Below, piece by piece: positions 36,532 to 45,330 of a stretch of 64,000 bases of DNA. The stretch spans positions 744,001-808,000 of the forward strand of contig NZ_CP034834.1 in NCBI RefSeq assembly GCF_004014715.1, read 5' to 3'. How positions within the stretch are numbered: the first letter of the stretch is position 1; the number at the start of each line of letters is the position of its first letter. The notes beneath the pieces were generated by a model that saw only the letters and a list, made by a program, of their open reading frames with translations, ran no database searches and had not been told where the DNA came from. This stretch comes from Pseudoalteromonas sp. R3 (GTDB lineage Bacteria; Pseudomonadota; Gammaproteobacteria; Enterobacterales; Alteromonadaceae). A program made the translations under genes and the position numbers.

Positions 36532-37065
36532 TTATGCGTGTCGTACGTAAGTGGTTTGAACTAAGTCTTTCAGCACTATTTCACTCCTGGTAACTTTAAA
36601 TTGCAATGGCTGAGTGAGTTCGCCGAACAAAGGAGAGCCCCCGCCAAGCAGTACAGGAAAACGGGTGATAACCATTTCATCAATCAAATCGTCTTGCAGG
36701 AAGCTTTGAATTGTCACGCCACCGTCGATATATAGCTTGTTGAACCCCTCGGCATTTAGGCTCTTAACAATCTCTTTAGGGTCGCCTTTGGCCAGGAATA
36801 CTTTGTCTTCAAAGCCTTGTGGTACTTTTGTCATCGTGTTGCTGACGACGAATACAGGCTTAACATAAGGCCAGTCGCAATCAAAGCTCATAACCATATC
36901 GAAGGTATTGCGCCCCATCACTATGGCGTCAATTCGTTCCATTAAGGCATTGAAACCAGTGTCAATATTATCCGGATTTGGTACAGAGTTCAGCCAGTCG
37001 AGTTTACCTTGTTTATCTGCGATAAAGCCATCCAGGCTCGCCGCTATAAAAACGATGTTTTGCAT
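36532..37065 (-). CDS. Dihydrofolate reductase family protein (RibD C-terminal-like)
   Basis: A 177-residue protein of the dihydrofolate-reductase-like/RibD-C family. Motifs are IAASLDGFIADKQGKLDWL at the N-terminus, IVMGRNTFDMV, VVSNTMTKVP, and the LYIDGGVTIQSFLQDDLIDEMVITRFPVLLGGG block that forms the C-terminal sheet. Typical products are called YwjB-like or 'dihydrofolate reductase family' and their substrates are not folate for most. It is divergent from the TetR gene at 37164 with the operator palindrome at 37121-37139 in between, so it is probably repressed by that regulator. Confidence 0.9.
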   Translation of the reverse strand: MQNIVFIAASLDGFIADKQGKLDWLNSVPNPDNIDTGFNALMERIDAIVMGRNTFDMVMSFDCDWPYVKPVFVVSNTMTKVPQGFEDKVFLAKGDPKEIVKSLNAEGFNKLYIDGGVTIQSFLQDDLIDEMVITRFPVLLGGGSPLFGELTQPLQFKVTRSEIVLKDLVQTTYVRHA

Positions 37066-37120
37066 AAGTTTCTCCTCACACTCGCTGTGGTTGAGTTTAG
37101 GTAATAAATCACTTAGAATT

Positions 37121-37139
37121 TATTCTACACTGTAGAATA
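37121..37139. promoter_or_regulatory. Palindromic operator between the reductase and TetR genes
   Basis: TATTCTACACTGTAGAATA is a perfect 9+1+9 inverted repeat. It sits 25 bases before the TetR ATG and 56 bases before the divergent reductase ATG, where a TetR dimer would control both. Placement and symmetry support this; no binding data. Confidence 0.8.
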
Positions 37140-37163
37140 TAATTAGTTTATCGGGAAAAGCAG

Positions 37164-37730
37164 ATGGCCGTCAATGAAAAGAAGCGCGGACGACCGGCTC
37201 GAAGGCAGTCGCTTTTAAGTGCTGAAAGTATCCTGGATACGGCCAGACACTTAATGAAAAGAGATGGCAAAGTGCCAAGTGTCCGTGCCATAGCAACGCA
37301 CTTGGCAGTGGACCCTATGGCTATCTATCATTACTTTAAGAATAAGAATGTACTCCTGGAAGCACTGACCACATCGCTTGTTGCTCAAATTTATCAGCCC
37401 AGCCCAAATCCTGATTGGCAAGCTGAGTTAAAGCGTTTATGTATCAGTTATATTGAGCTGCTGAGCGAGTACAATGGATTATTACAAACCATACTGAGCA
37501 TGAAATCATATGGTCCTGCTCAGGTATTTACCCAGCGCTTTCAAGCGATTGTCGGTCCTTTGGGCTTACACGAGAAAACAGAAAAAGACGGTCTTGATTT
37601 ACTGGCTGATTACTTACATGGCTTCGCTTTGTCTGCCAGCTGCTGCCACGATAAGGCGCTGTTTAAGCCCAGCTTGATGGACGGCCCTCTGGCGCTTGTT
37701 TGTCGCTCTTTGGAGTCATCACAAACTTAG
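37164..37730 (+). CDS. TetR family transcriptional regulator
   Basis: A 188-residue TetR/AcrR-type repressor. After a basic N-terminal tail (KKRGRPARRQS) the DNA-binding domain reads LLSAESILDTARHLMKRDG, VPSVRAIATHLAVDPMAIYHYFKNKNVLLEAL, which includes the helix-turn-helix and YHYFKNK. The C-terminal ligand-binding region (about 75-188) is poorly conserved, as usual for the family. It probably represses itself and the divergent reductase from the palindrome at 37121-37139. The inducing ligand is unknown. Confidence 0.92.
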   Translation: MAVNEKKRGRPARRQSLLSAESILDTARHLMKRDGKVPSVRAIATHLAVDPMAIYHYFKNKNVLLEALTTSLVAQIYQPSPNPDWQAELKRLCISYIELLSEYNGLLQTILSMKSYGPAQVFTQRFQAIVGPLGLHEKTEKDGLDLLADYLHGFALSASCCHDKALFKPSLMDGPLALVCRSLESSQT

Positions 37731-37936
37731 GGCTTACAGTAGTTGTCTGGTTAAGTGTGTCAGCTCAGGTTCTAAAGCTATCCACACCTGAATAAATCTG
37801 ACAGCGCTTACTTTCAATGGCTAGCAGGTGCCCGGCAAATGCGGAGTCATTAAATGACGGTCTGCTTTTCGTAAGGTCCATTATTGTTTATTCTTTGACT
37901 TTGCAACCAAAGAATATCAGATCCAGGAAGTTGAGT

Positions 37937-38413
37937 ATGGAGCCGGTTACTGACCCAGGCATGATAGAGTTAGAAAAATCAAAATTAACAGACGTAGAAC
38001 GGTTTGTTGAAATGGAACAGGCTGCAGATACATCCGGCTTTATTCTCCCGAATAGTGCACAGCAGCACCGCATAGCCATGGCACAGCCGCATACAGTGTA
38101 CTTGTCTATCTATGACAATCAGTCGCTGAACGGTTTTATTATTCTGGCACGCGATGGTGAAACCTGTGTGGAATTTCGCAGAATTGTGGTCAGTGCTAAA
38201 GGCCGCGGTATTGGTCAGCACGCAATCAGCAAGATGGAACAATATTGTGTCGACGAGTTGGGGTGCAAGCGTATCTGGCTTGATGTATTTGCCGAAAATA
38301 CCCGTGGTATTCATATCTATCAGAAGCTTGGCTACAAGCAGTTTAAACAGGCTGAGCACAATGGGCAGCCCTTGCTATTTATGGAAAAGTCGCTCCAAAG
38401 CCTGAATGATTAG
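37937..38413 (+). CDS. GNAT family N-acetyltransferase
   Basis: A 158-residue GNAT protein. Motif A is FRRIVVSAKGRGIGQHAI (R/Q-x-x-G-x-G at GRGIG, about residue 87-93) and motif B IWLDVFAENTRGIHIYQKLGYKQ, with the usual Tyr as general acid. I use ATG 37937 preceded by aggaa; the upstream frame (to 37817) has no ribosome site. Substrate unknown. It stands alone between the TetR gene and the YHYH lipoprotein gene. Confidence 0.88.
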   Translation: MEPVTDPGMIELEKSKLTDVERFVEMEQAADTSGFILPNSAQQHRIAMAQPHTVYLSIYDNQSLNGFIILARDGETCVEFRRIVVSAKGRGIGQHAISKMEQYCVDELGCKRIWLDVFAENTRGIHIYQKLGYKQFKQAEHNGQPLLFMEKSLQSLND

Positions 38414-38560
38414 CCTTATTGTCGGCGAATAGTTTAACCTCTGACTACTTGCACAGTATTTGCACTTTTTTTGCGCCGTGTTTGCACAATCCACTCATAT
38501 AGTGAAAACCAGAGGTAGCCAGCAGGCTACCAAGTGGTTATCACTGTGGGAGTATCAGAT

Positions 38561-39652
38561 ATGGTTACAATACATAAAAAGTCTGTTTTGGCGCTGTGGG
38601 TATCGATGTTTTTATTGTCGGCATGTGGGTCCGGATCGGGTGGTGAGGGTAGTACTCAGAGTGACTCTGTAACCACAGATGTCAGTAGCGCGAGTTCAGG
38701 TTCTGCAACGCAGGTTGACAACTCGGTTACCGAGGATTCCGGCAATGGGTCCGAAACTGATGATTCTGGCTCTCAGGATTCGGGAACAGGACTTGATACC
38801 GACAATGGTACCGCAGTGACATCCGGCTCGACCGACGGCGTGCTGTGTGATTACTTCTACAGCGAGTTCAATGATTCCGCCTCGGTACAAATGACCAGCA
38901 ATGCCGACTGGAGCTGTACCGGAAGCGCCCGGCAACTCACAGCCAACGGCATTCCAGACCATGAAACGGGTACTTTTCCTAATCCGGGAAACCCGAACAC
39001 CATCAGCGAAACCGCAGTTTCTGTCAGTTACACCCTAACGCCCGAACAAACGGATACGGTTTCAACGCTCGGCGGGCCAAGAGGCGCAACGGGGTATGTA
39101 TTGAACGGCGTTAAAATAGACGCCAATACCGCAGGCTCGTGCGATGATTCCGGCAACAGCTGTAGTTTGGTTGGTAACACCGGCAACTGGCATATCGAAG
39201 CGCTTGGCCAGACCAGCTTTGACTTTGGCACCGATGACAACAATGCCCATGTACAGCCCAATGGTGCTTATCATTACCACGGCATGCCGGAAGGCTTTAT
39301 TGCCCTGCGTGGTGGTTCTGAAACCAGCATGACTCTGATTGGCTGGGCCGCGGATGGCTTCCCAATTTACGCCCGATATGGTTACAGCGATGCACAAGAT
39401 TCAACATCGTCATTAAAGGTGATGACGGGGAGTTACCAGCTGGTGGAGAACGTCAGCAGCAACCGACCCTCAACGTCTGTTTATGCACTCGGAACCTTTG
39501 CGCAGGATTGGGAGTATGTGACGGGCAGTGGCGATCTGGACGAATGTAATGGCCGTTATGGCGTCACCCCTGAGTTTCCGCAAGGCATTTACCATTATTA
39601 TGCCACCGACACCTATCCGTATTTTCAGCGTTGTGTGAAGGGCCAGCTTTAG
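38561..39652 (+). CDS. YHYH-domain lipoprotein
   Basis: A 363-residue lipoprotein. The lipobox FLLSACGS gives Cys at about residue 23, followed by a low-complexity Ser/Thr/Asp/Gly-rich linker to about 90. The YHYH domain covers the rest: GPRGATGYVLNGVKID, NGAYHYHGMPEGFIAL and LDECNGRYGVTPEFPQGIYHYY. The YHYH family is widespread in marine bacteria and unexplained. It begins at ATG 38561, preceded by gggag. The EF-hand protein follows after 17 bases and is probably co-expressed. Surface location likely. Confidence 0.85.
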   Translation: MVTIHKKSVLALWVSMFLLSACGSGSGGEGSTQSDSVTTDVSSASSGSATQVDNSVTEDSGNGSETDDSGSQDSGTGLDTDNGTAVTSGSTDGVLCDYFYSEFNDSASVQMTSNADWSCTGSARQLTANGIPDHETGTFPNPGNPNTISETAVSVSYTLTPEQTDTVSTLGGPRGATGYVLNGVKIDANTAGSCDDSGNSCSLVGNTGNWHIEALGQTSFDFGTDDNNAHVQPNGAYHYHGMPEGFIALRGGSETSMTLIGWAADGFPIYARYGYSDAQDSTSSLKVMTGSYQLVENVSSNRPSTSVYALGTFAQDWEYVTGSGDLDECNGRYGVTPEFPQGIYHYYATDTYPYFQRCVKGQL

Positions 39653-39669
39653 TCATAGGAGGTTTAATC

Positions 39670-40182
39670 ATGTTTTATTTAATCAAACGTATCGCTATGC
39701 TCGCCTGTTTGGTCACGTCGGCAGCGGCCAGCGCTCACTTAATGGTGGCCGAGCAGGGTACCCTGAATTTTGACGAGTCGGGTGCTTACCTGGTGGTGGC
39801 CATCGACCCGTCGAGTTTTCCAGACGCGGATGCTGATAACGATGGGCATTTGTCAGTTCATGAATTTAAAGGAGCGCACAGGGATATCTTCAATGCAATT
39901 CAGCAGCAAGTCTTTATGACTCAGGGCGAGGCCACACAGAAGATTGAAGGGCTGATCCTCTCACCGCAGAGCGCTCATCACGGCGACCAGACCGAGGTAG
40001 AGCAGATTGTGGTGATGGGCAAGTTTGTCGGCGTTGATCACAAGCAAGGGCTGCGATTTCACAACGGATTTTATGGCAAAGGTAATGACAAGCAACTAGC
40101 TATACGGGCCAAATACAAACGCCTTGGTTTATCACAGCGTTTTACCTTAACCGCAAAGCAGCAGGCTGCAAAAGTGTTCTGA
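39670..40182 (+). CDS. Small exported EF-hand protein
   Basis: A 170-residue protein with a signal peptide (LIKRIAMLACLVTSAAASAHL, cleavage near ASA-H). A single canonical EF-hand-like calcium loop reads DADADNDGHLSVHEF (about residues 53-67). The remainder has beta strands and a GLRFHNGFYG patch. It is not a family I know. ATG 39670 is chosen because taggaggt precedes it by seven bases; an earlier GTG would lie within the YHYH gene. Operon partner of the YHYH lipoprotein, so it may help it bind metal or calcium (inference). Confidence 0.8.
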   Translation: MFYLIKRIAMLACLVTSAAASAHLMVAEQGTLNFDESGAYLVVAIDPSSFPDADADNDGHLSVHEFKGAHRDIFNAIQQQVFMTQGEATQKIEGLILSPQSAHHGDQTEVEQIVVMGKFVGVDHKQGLRFHNGFYGKGNDKQLAIRAKYKRLGLSQRFTLTAKQQAAKVF

Positions 40183-40354
40183 ATGACAGCGGGGTGACTG
40201 AGATGAAAGCAGCAGAACGGATATCACTTAATAGTCAGTTATAAACGGGGACGAAGCGGCAAACTTGTCCCTCTATTGCAAATATTCTGGATTAAGTTAA
40301 GGTAATTATTGAAACTTATTTATCAACACTTATTTATCAACACAAGGAATGATT

Positions 40355-40546
40355 ATGAAACTGATATTTAAGAAAAAGCAGATCAAAAATTTAAGTAAAC
40401 TCCCCACACTGGCTGCTGATGCAACGCCCAATGTTGCTGGTGGTGAGTATACAAACACCGGGTGCACAACCATTTGCCCGTCTATTATTAAAATGTGTAC
40501 CACTCGCCCCGGAGAGTTTAATTGCCATTCCACAATCATGTGTTAA
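40355..40546 (+). CDS. RiPP (lanthipeptide-like) precursor peptide candidate
   Basis: A 63-residue peptide. The leader is basic with KKKQIKNLSK, an IKNLS-type helix like class I lanthipeptide leaders, then ATPNVAGG with a double-Gly cleavage site (residues 29-30). The 33-residue core is rich in Thr/Ser (T33, T35, T38, T39, S43, T49, T50, S59, T60) and has five Cys (C37, C41, C48, C57, C63), ending in Cys. That composition suits lanthionine or disulfide rings. aagga at 40344-40348 is best placed for ATG 40355; an ATG at 40349 would be too close. No modification enzyme or LanT lies in the window. A hairpin follows at 40556. Confidence 0.7.
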   Translation: MKLIFKKKQIKNLSKLPTLAADATPNVAGGEYTNTGCTTICPSIIKMCTTRPGEFNCHSTIMC

Positions 40547-40555
40547 ACCTGCCTA

Positions 40556-40580
40556 AGTTGCGGCGCTGAGTGCCGCAACT
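40556..40580 (+). terminator. Hairpin after the peptide gene
   Basis: AGTTGCGGC (40556-40564) pairs with GCCGCAACT (40572-40580) around a 7-base loop, 9 bases after the stop. Only CTTT follows, so it is a weak terminator or an mRNA-stabilising hairpin. Confidence 0.6.
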
Positions 40581-40641
40581 CTTTGGTACTGAACCGAATG
40601 TGGTTAAAACGGGGCGCTCAATCCGGCCCCTATGATAGAGC

Positions 40642-41451
40642 CTAAGCGAGTGTCATATTTGCCGCAACCAGCACCAGTAACCCCGCAAAAATTTTCTTGA
40701 TGGTTGGTACGGGTAAATGGTGGGTCGCTTTAGCGCCCAGCGGGGCGGTAAACCAGGACGTACAGACAATTCCCAGCAGTGCGGGCAGGTAGACAAACCC
40801 GGCAAACCCATCTGCTAAGGCAAATTGAGCACTGCCCGACGTGACATAACCCACTGAGCCAAACAGGGCAATCACGATGCCACAGGCAGAGGCGCAGCCA
40901 ATGGCTTTTTTCATATCAATGGAGAAAAACGTTAACAGCGGCACCAGCAGAGCGCCGCCGCCGATGCCAATCATGGCTGAGAGCCCGCCAGTTAAGGTTG
41001 TAAACCCCGTTAACACCCCTTTATTGGGCATACTGCGCTCATCAGCAGCGGGCTTGTTATTGCCAAAAAACATCTTCAGTGCAATCAAAACCACGCTGAT
41101 GGCAAATACCCAGCGTACGATTTGCTCGGGTAGCATGGTCGCTAAAAAGCCGCTGATCAGCGCGCCCAGTGCCACCCCCGTCATGATCCAGGGAGCCAGC
41201 TCCCAGGGCACATTACCATTTTTGTGGTGGGCGATGGCCGAGGAGGTCGAAGTAAACAAAATAGAAGCCAAAGACGTGGCAATGGCGGCGACAATCACCT
41301 GCTCAGCAGGCAACACCGCAAAGTACAACAAGATACTGCTCAGCACCGGAACAATTACCAGCCCGCCGCCAATGCCAAGGAGCCCGGCCAGAAAGCCCAC
41401 ACCACTGCCCAGCACGGCGCAGCATAGTATCAATAACAACAAGTCACTCAT
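40642..41451 (-). CDS. Sulfite exporter TauE/SafE family protein
   Basis: A 269-residue inner-membrane protein of the TauE/SafE family with seven to eight hydrophobic segments. The two characteristic half-motifs are visible: GVGFLAGLLGIGGGLVIVPVL near the N-terminus and GGLSAMIGIGGGALLVPLLTFF in the second half. The family exports sulfur compounds or sulfoacetate. Which substrate applies is unknown. It is convergent with the peptide gene and its own start at 41451 precedes the methionine-synthase pair on the other strand; sulfur metabolism may connect them, by proximity only. Confidence 0.93.
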   Translation of the reverse strand: MSDLLLLILCCAVLGSGVGFLAGLLGIGGGLVIVPVLSSILLYFAVLPAEQVIVAAIATSLASILFTSTSSAIAHHKNGNVPWELAPWIMTGVALGALISGFLATMLPEQIVRWVFAISVVLIALKMFFGNNKPAADERSMPNKGVLTGFTTLTGGLSAMIGIGGGALLVPLLTFFSIDMKKAIGCASACGIVIALFGSVGYVTSGSAQFALADGFAGFVYLPALLGIVCTSWFTAPLGAKATHHLPVPTIKKIFAGLLVLVAANMTLA

Positions 41452-41886
41452 TGTGTTTGTCTCATCTTATTATTCGGGGTTAGACAGACGACGAGGGGAT
41501 TGCCTGTTAGTCAATCGATTCGCCGCGTTCCACTGGAGTATATCAAGATACGGGCGCAAGCTTTTCAGATAAGCTTTGAATATTCCTCACGTTTTAGTTG
41601 AAGGAAATTTAATTTGAACATCTAGCCATCTGGATGTTTAAATTTCTAGGTGTTTTTATGCCTTTTTTCTTGTGGCTAGCCGGCAAAAAAGCGGGGCCTG
41701 GTAACAAGCATGAACACAGCTCAAGTTTTAGGTGAAATTAAACCGTTTTTCTTCAAGTGTTTACCCGGGTAACAATGTAACTGCTCTCAACGCCAGACCT
41801 GCTTGATTATGGCTAAGTGCAAACGCTGCACCAAGAAGAGCACTGTACATTTGGGTTAAATAAAGAAAATTGGATACCAGAACGCC
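41452..41886. other. Intergenic promoter region before mesX
   Basis: About 435 bases with no gene. It must contain divergent promoters for the TauE exporter and mesX. A weak AACATC/GATGTT inverted pair lies near 41618-41640, but I see no confident operator or riboswitch. Confidence 0.5.
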
Positions 41887-42861
41887 ATGAACAACGAGTT
41901 TACTTTTACAGTCAAAAGCCTCATTTTTGATGAGCACTATCATCCGTCGGACAATACACGGATCACAACCAACTTTGCCAACCTGGCCAGAGGGGAAAGT
42001 CGTCAGGCGAACCTGCGTAATGCATTAAAGATGATCGATAACCGTTTTAATGCGCTGGCGAGCTGGGACAACCCAAATGGCGACAGATATGCCATTGAGC
42101 TGGAGATCATCTCGGTAGACATCGACATTGCGGGTAGCGGCGAAGCTTTTCCTTCAATCGAAGTGCTGAAAACTAACATTATTGACCACAAAACCGGTGA
42201 GCGCACCGAAGGCATCGTCGGTAACAACTTTTCATCTTATGTGCGCGACTACGATTTCAGTGTGGTACTGCTCGATCACAACAAAGGTAAACCGCAGTTT
42301 AGTATCCCCGAAGGCTTTGGAGAATTGCACGGCAAGCTGTTTAAGCACTTTGTGAACTCCAGTGCCTATCAGCAAAACTTTAAAAAGCGTCCGGTGATCT
42401 GCCTGAGCGTGTCGGACAGCAAAACCTATGTCAGAACCGAAAACCAACACCCGGTATTGGGCTTTGAATATGAGCCAAATGAGTCGTCACTGACCGAGCA
42501 ATACTTTAAGAAAATGGGTTTGCAGGTGCGCTACTTTATGCCGCCAAACAGTGTTGCCCCGCTGGCGTTTTATTTCTTTGGCGACCTGCTGAATGACTAC
42601 ACCAACCTGGAGCTTATCAGCACCATCAGCACCATGGAGACGTTCCAGAAAATCTACCGCCCGGAGATTTATAACGCCAATGCAGTGGCAGGCAGACGCT
42701 ACCAGCCAAACCTTAAAAACCAGGACCACTCACTGACGCAAATTGTGTACGACCGTGAGGAGCGCAGCAGGCTGGCGGTGGAGCAGGGTAAGTTTGCCCA
42801 TGAGCACTTTATTAAACCTTACCAGAATGTACTTGAGCAGTGGTCGGCGAATTACGCCTGA
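41887..42861 (+). CDS. mesX: MesX (DUF1852), partner of folate-independent methionine synthase
   Basis: A 324-residue cytoplasmic protein. Its pattern (FTFTVKSLIFDEHYHPSDNTR at the start, RQANLRNALKMIDNRFNALA, later FYFFGDLLNDYTNLELISTI) fits DUF1852, which is encoded beside MesD-type methionine synthases. In Acinetobacter, DUF1852 (MesX) is needed with MesD to make methionine without methyl-folate, with oxygen; its chemistry is unsolved. Here the stop overlaps the upstream frame of mesD by a few bases and the two are consecutive, supporting the pair. The name is from family and neighbour, not from a search. Confidence 0.85.
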   Translation: MNNEFTFTVKSLIFDEHYHPSDNTRITTNFANLARGESRQANLRNALKMIDNRFNALASWDNPNGDRYAIELEIISVDIDIAGSGEAFPSIEVLKTNIIDHKTGERTEGIVGNNFSSYVRDYDFSVVLLDHNKGKPQFSIPEGFGELHGKLFKHFVNSSAYQQNFKKRPVICLSVSDSKTYVRTENQHPVLGFEYEPNESSLTEQYFKKMGLQVRYFMPPNSVAPLAFYFFGDLLNDYTNLELISTISTMETFQKIYRPEIYNANAVAGRRYQPNLKNQDHSLTQIVYDREERSRLAVEQGKFAHEHFIKPYQNVLEQWSANYA

Positions 42862-42890
42862 TAGTTAACGACAAAGAAGCGGCAGAAATT

Positions 42891-43919
42891 ATGAAAACAC
42901 TTTTACCCACCTCCACAGCAGGCAGCTTGCCTAAACCTGCCTGGCTGGCACAACCTGAGGTACTGTGGTCGCCCTGGAAGCTCGAAGGACAGGCACTCGT
43001 TGACGGCAAACAAGATGCACTGCGCGTGTCGTTACAGGAGCAGCAGCTGGCAGGGGTTGATATTGTCAGCGATGGCGAGCAAACCCGTCAGCACTTTGTG
43101 ACCACCTTTATTGAACACCTTGACGGCGTGGATTTTGAAAACCGTAAAACGGTTAAAATTCGTGACCGCTACGATGCCAGCGTACCAACCGTGGTCGGTC
43201 CCATCAGCCGTCAGAAGCCGGTATTTGTTGAAGATGCTAAGTTTTTGCGCCAACAAACCAGGCAACCTATTAAGTGGGCGCTGCCCGGCCCGATGACCAT
43301 GGTAGACACCTTATACGATGACCATTATAAGAGCCGCGAAAAGCTGGCCTGGGAGTTCGCTAAGGTATTGAATCAGGAGGCCAAAGAGCTGGAAGCGGCC
43401 GGCGTCGACATTATTCAGTTTGATGAACCGGCATTCAATGTGTTCTTTGATGAAGTGAATGACTGGGGCATTGCCTGCCTGGAGCGTGCCATTGAAGGTT
43501 TGAAGTGCGAAACGGCTGTACACATTTGCTATGGCTACGGCATTAAAGCCAACACTGACTGGAAAAAAACACTGGGCTCAGAGTGGCGTCAGTACGAGGA
43601 AGTGTTTCCTAAGCTGCAAAAGTCGAACATAGATATTATCTCGCTGGAGTGCCATAACTCACGGGTACCCGTTGAGCTATTATCCCTGGTGCGAGGCAAA
43701 AAGGTCATGGTCGGTGCCATTGATGTAGCGACGGATACCATAGAAACGCCGGAAGAAGTCGCTGCAACACTCAGAGAAGCCCTCAGATATGTAGATGCCG
43801 ATAAGCTTTACCCCTGCACGAACTGTGGTATGGCACCGCTTGCACGGGAAGTGGCCCGGGGCAAATTAAATGCCCTCAGTGCTGGTGCTGAGATAGTGCG
43901 CAAGGAGCTGGCTAAGTAA
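42891..43919 (+). CDS. mesD: MesD-type core methionine synthase (MetE C-terminal-like)
   Basis: A 342-residue protein equal to the C-terminal catalytic barrel of cobalamin-independent methionine synthase MetE. The zinc ligands are in VHICYGYG (His-x-Cys), LECHNS (Glu-x-Cys) and the final CTNCG; GSLPKPAWL opens the barrel, IQFDEPAF gives the substrate Asp/Glu, and IDVATDTIETPEEVAA follows. It lacks the N-terminal half of MetE, as do the short Mes proteins. MesD transfers a methyl group to homocysteine from an unknown donor, with MesX. ATG 42891 is taken; GTG/TTG starts upstream overlap mesX. Confidence 0.88.
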   Translation: MKTLLPTSTAGSLPKPAWLAQPEVLWSPWKLEGQALVDGKQDALRVSLQEQQLAGVDIVSDGEQTRQHFVTTFIEHLDGVDFENRKTVKIRDRYDASVPTVVGPISRQKPVFVEDAKFLRQQTRQPIKWALPGPMTMVDTLYDDHYKSREKLAWEFAKVLNQEAKELEAAGVDIIQFDEPAFNVFFDEVNDWGIACLERAIEGLKCETAVHICYGYGIKANTDWKKTLGSEWRQYEEVFPKLQKSNIDIISLECHNSRVPVELLSLVRGKKVMVGAIDVATDTIETPEEVAATLREALRYVDADKLYPCTNCGMAPLAREVARGKLNALSAGAEIVRKELAK

Positions 43920-44134
43920 GTGTAAACCTGACACAAGACATCCAGGTAAATAAATTGACTCTTTGATCTCTGTAACATAAAGCTGGGTCAGATCTCATTG
44001 TGTAGGGCATACGACGGCTTTTTGTTGATGTTGGTTATATTTTGCGGTAACTGTACGTTAGATGACGGCATATGAGTTGATCTTGTGCTATTACAACAAC
44101 GTATAACCTAATCACAGAGTTTTAAGGAGTCAGA

Positions 44135-45169
44135 ATGCGTCGTTTATCAGCAAGTATCCTGTGTCTGCTGCTATCGGGTTCACTTCAGGCCACCCAGAGT
44201 AACACACCGGGCCAGGCCTATAGCTGGGTGGCGGGTCCCGATTTACCTGTGGCATTGCAAGAGGTTTATCCTGCTGTTTTTAACAAGCGCATTTTTGTGG
44301 GTGGCGGTTTTACGCCTTCCGATCTTCCCTCGTTTTCTGACTTAGGTCCCACCACTGACGTGTTTTTGCTAAACCCGGCTCACGCGCGCTGGACCAAAGC
44401 CCCTGCTTTACCCGCTGCCCGTCATCACCTGGGCATGGTCGCTAACCAGCATTTTCTGTATGCCATTGGTGGTTTTACGGGGGCTAAGGATAACGCCTGG
44501 CAAATTCAGCGCTCGGTATTCAGGCTCGACGGTAATATGCAGGCCTGGCGCAACGCACCGTCTTTGCCCATACCGCTTGCCGAGTCAGTATATGCCAGCA
44601 TGGGCAAAAACATTCATGTGATCGGTGGTAAAACGCCCAGCCGGGACAGCGGTAAAAACATGGATACCGACGCACACTATGTGCTGGTTAACAACGCCTA
44701 CTGGCGTAAGGTTAAGTCTGCAAGTGTGGCGCGCAATTCGGCCGCCAGTGCGGTGATTGGTCATAAAATTTACGTGATTGGCGGACGCACCAGCGGCAAA
44801 GAGGTCGTTAACCTCAGTCACGGCGAAGTTTATAACACCAAAACGGATAGCTGGTCATCGATTGCCCCCTTACCTGTAGCATCGGCCGGGCTGTCGGCCA
44901 GTGTGCTGGATGGCAAAATTATTGTGTCGGGTGGCGAGGTGTTCGGCCCCGATGGAGACTGGCAGGAAGGCAAAGCCCTCGATGAGGTGTGGGCATACGA
45001 TCCGCAAACGGATCTGTGGCAGACACTGCCCGATTTGCCTCAACCGCGCCATGGTCACGGCTCAGTCTCGTTTAACGAACAGCTCCATATTATCGGCGGC
45101 GCTGCCAAAGTAGGGCCGCAGGAAACCTTGTCATCGACGCTAGTGCTGACATCGAGTGTTGATCCCTAA
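44135..45169 (+). CDS. Secreted kelch-repeat protein (NanM-like)
   Basis: A 344-residue exported beta-propeller. The signal peptide is MRRLSASILCLLLSGSLQA. About six kelch repeats follow, each with the GG ending after strand 2 (FVGGGF, YAIGGFTG, HVIGGKTP, YVIGGRTSG, IVSGGEVF, HIIGGAAK). The length and the first repeat (PDLPVALQEVYPAVFNKRIFVGGG) recall N-acetylneuraminate epimerase (NanM), a periplasmic sialic-acid mutarotase, but the catalytic residues cannot be verified, and other kelch proteins share these features. Spacing and a 215-bp leader suggest its own promoter. aaggag precedes the ATG. Confidence 0.8.
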   Translation: MRRLSASILCLLLSGSLQATQSNTPGQAYSWVAGPDLPVALQEVYPAVFNKRIFVGGGFTPSDLPSFSDLGPTTDVFLLNPAHARWTKAPALPAARHHLGMVANQHFLYAIGGFTGAKDNAWQIQRSVFRLDGNMQAWRNAPSLPIPLAESVYASMGKNIHVIGGKTPSRDSGKNMDTDAHYVLVNNAYWRKVKSASVARNSAASAVIGHKIYVIGGRTSGKEVVNLSHGEVYNTKTDSWSSIAPLPVASAGLSASVLDGKIIVSGGEVFGPDGDWQEGKALDEVWAYDPQTDLWQTLPDLPQPRHGHGSVSFNEQLHIIGGAAKVGPQETLSSTLVLTSSVDP

Positions 45170-45330
45170 CTAAAAATGGCATCAAATTATAAAATAGTGA
45201 GCTGTTGATCAAGAACCGAGCTTTGTCAGGCAGAAAATTGATTGTATTTTATTCATTATAATTACTAGTATACAATAAAGGCACTATTACAGACTGTCTC
45301 TTAATACAGTCGTCAGCTAACGGGTTCTTA

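Noticed and set aside
40877..41572. 231-codon plus-strand frame opposite the TauE gene
   Set aside because: Product is Pro/Ser/Ala rich without family; the TauE frame has clear membrane-helix motifs on the other strand.
41590..41660. MetJ box or SAM riboswitch before mesX
   Set aside because: Only weak similarity to AGACGTCT and no SAM-I/II core; not enough to call.
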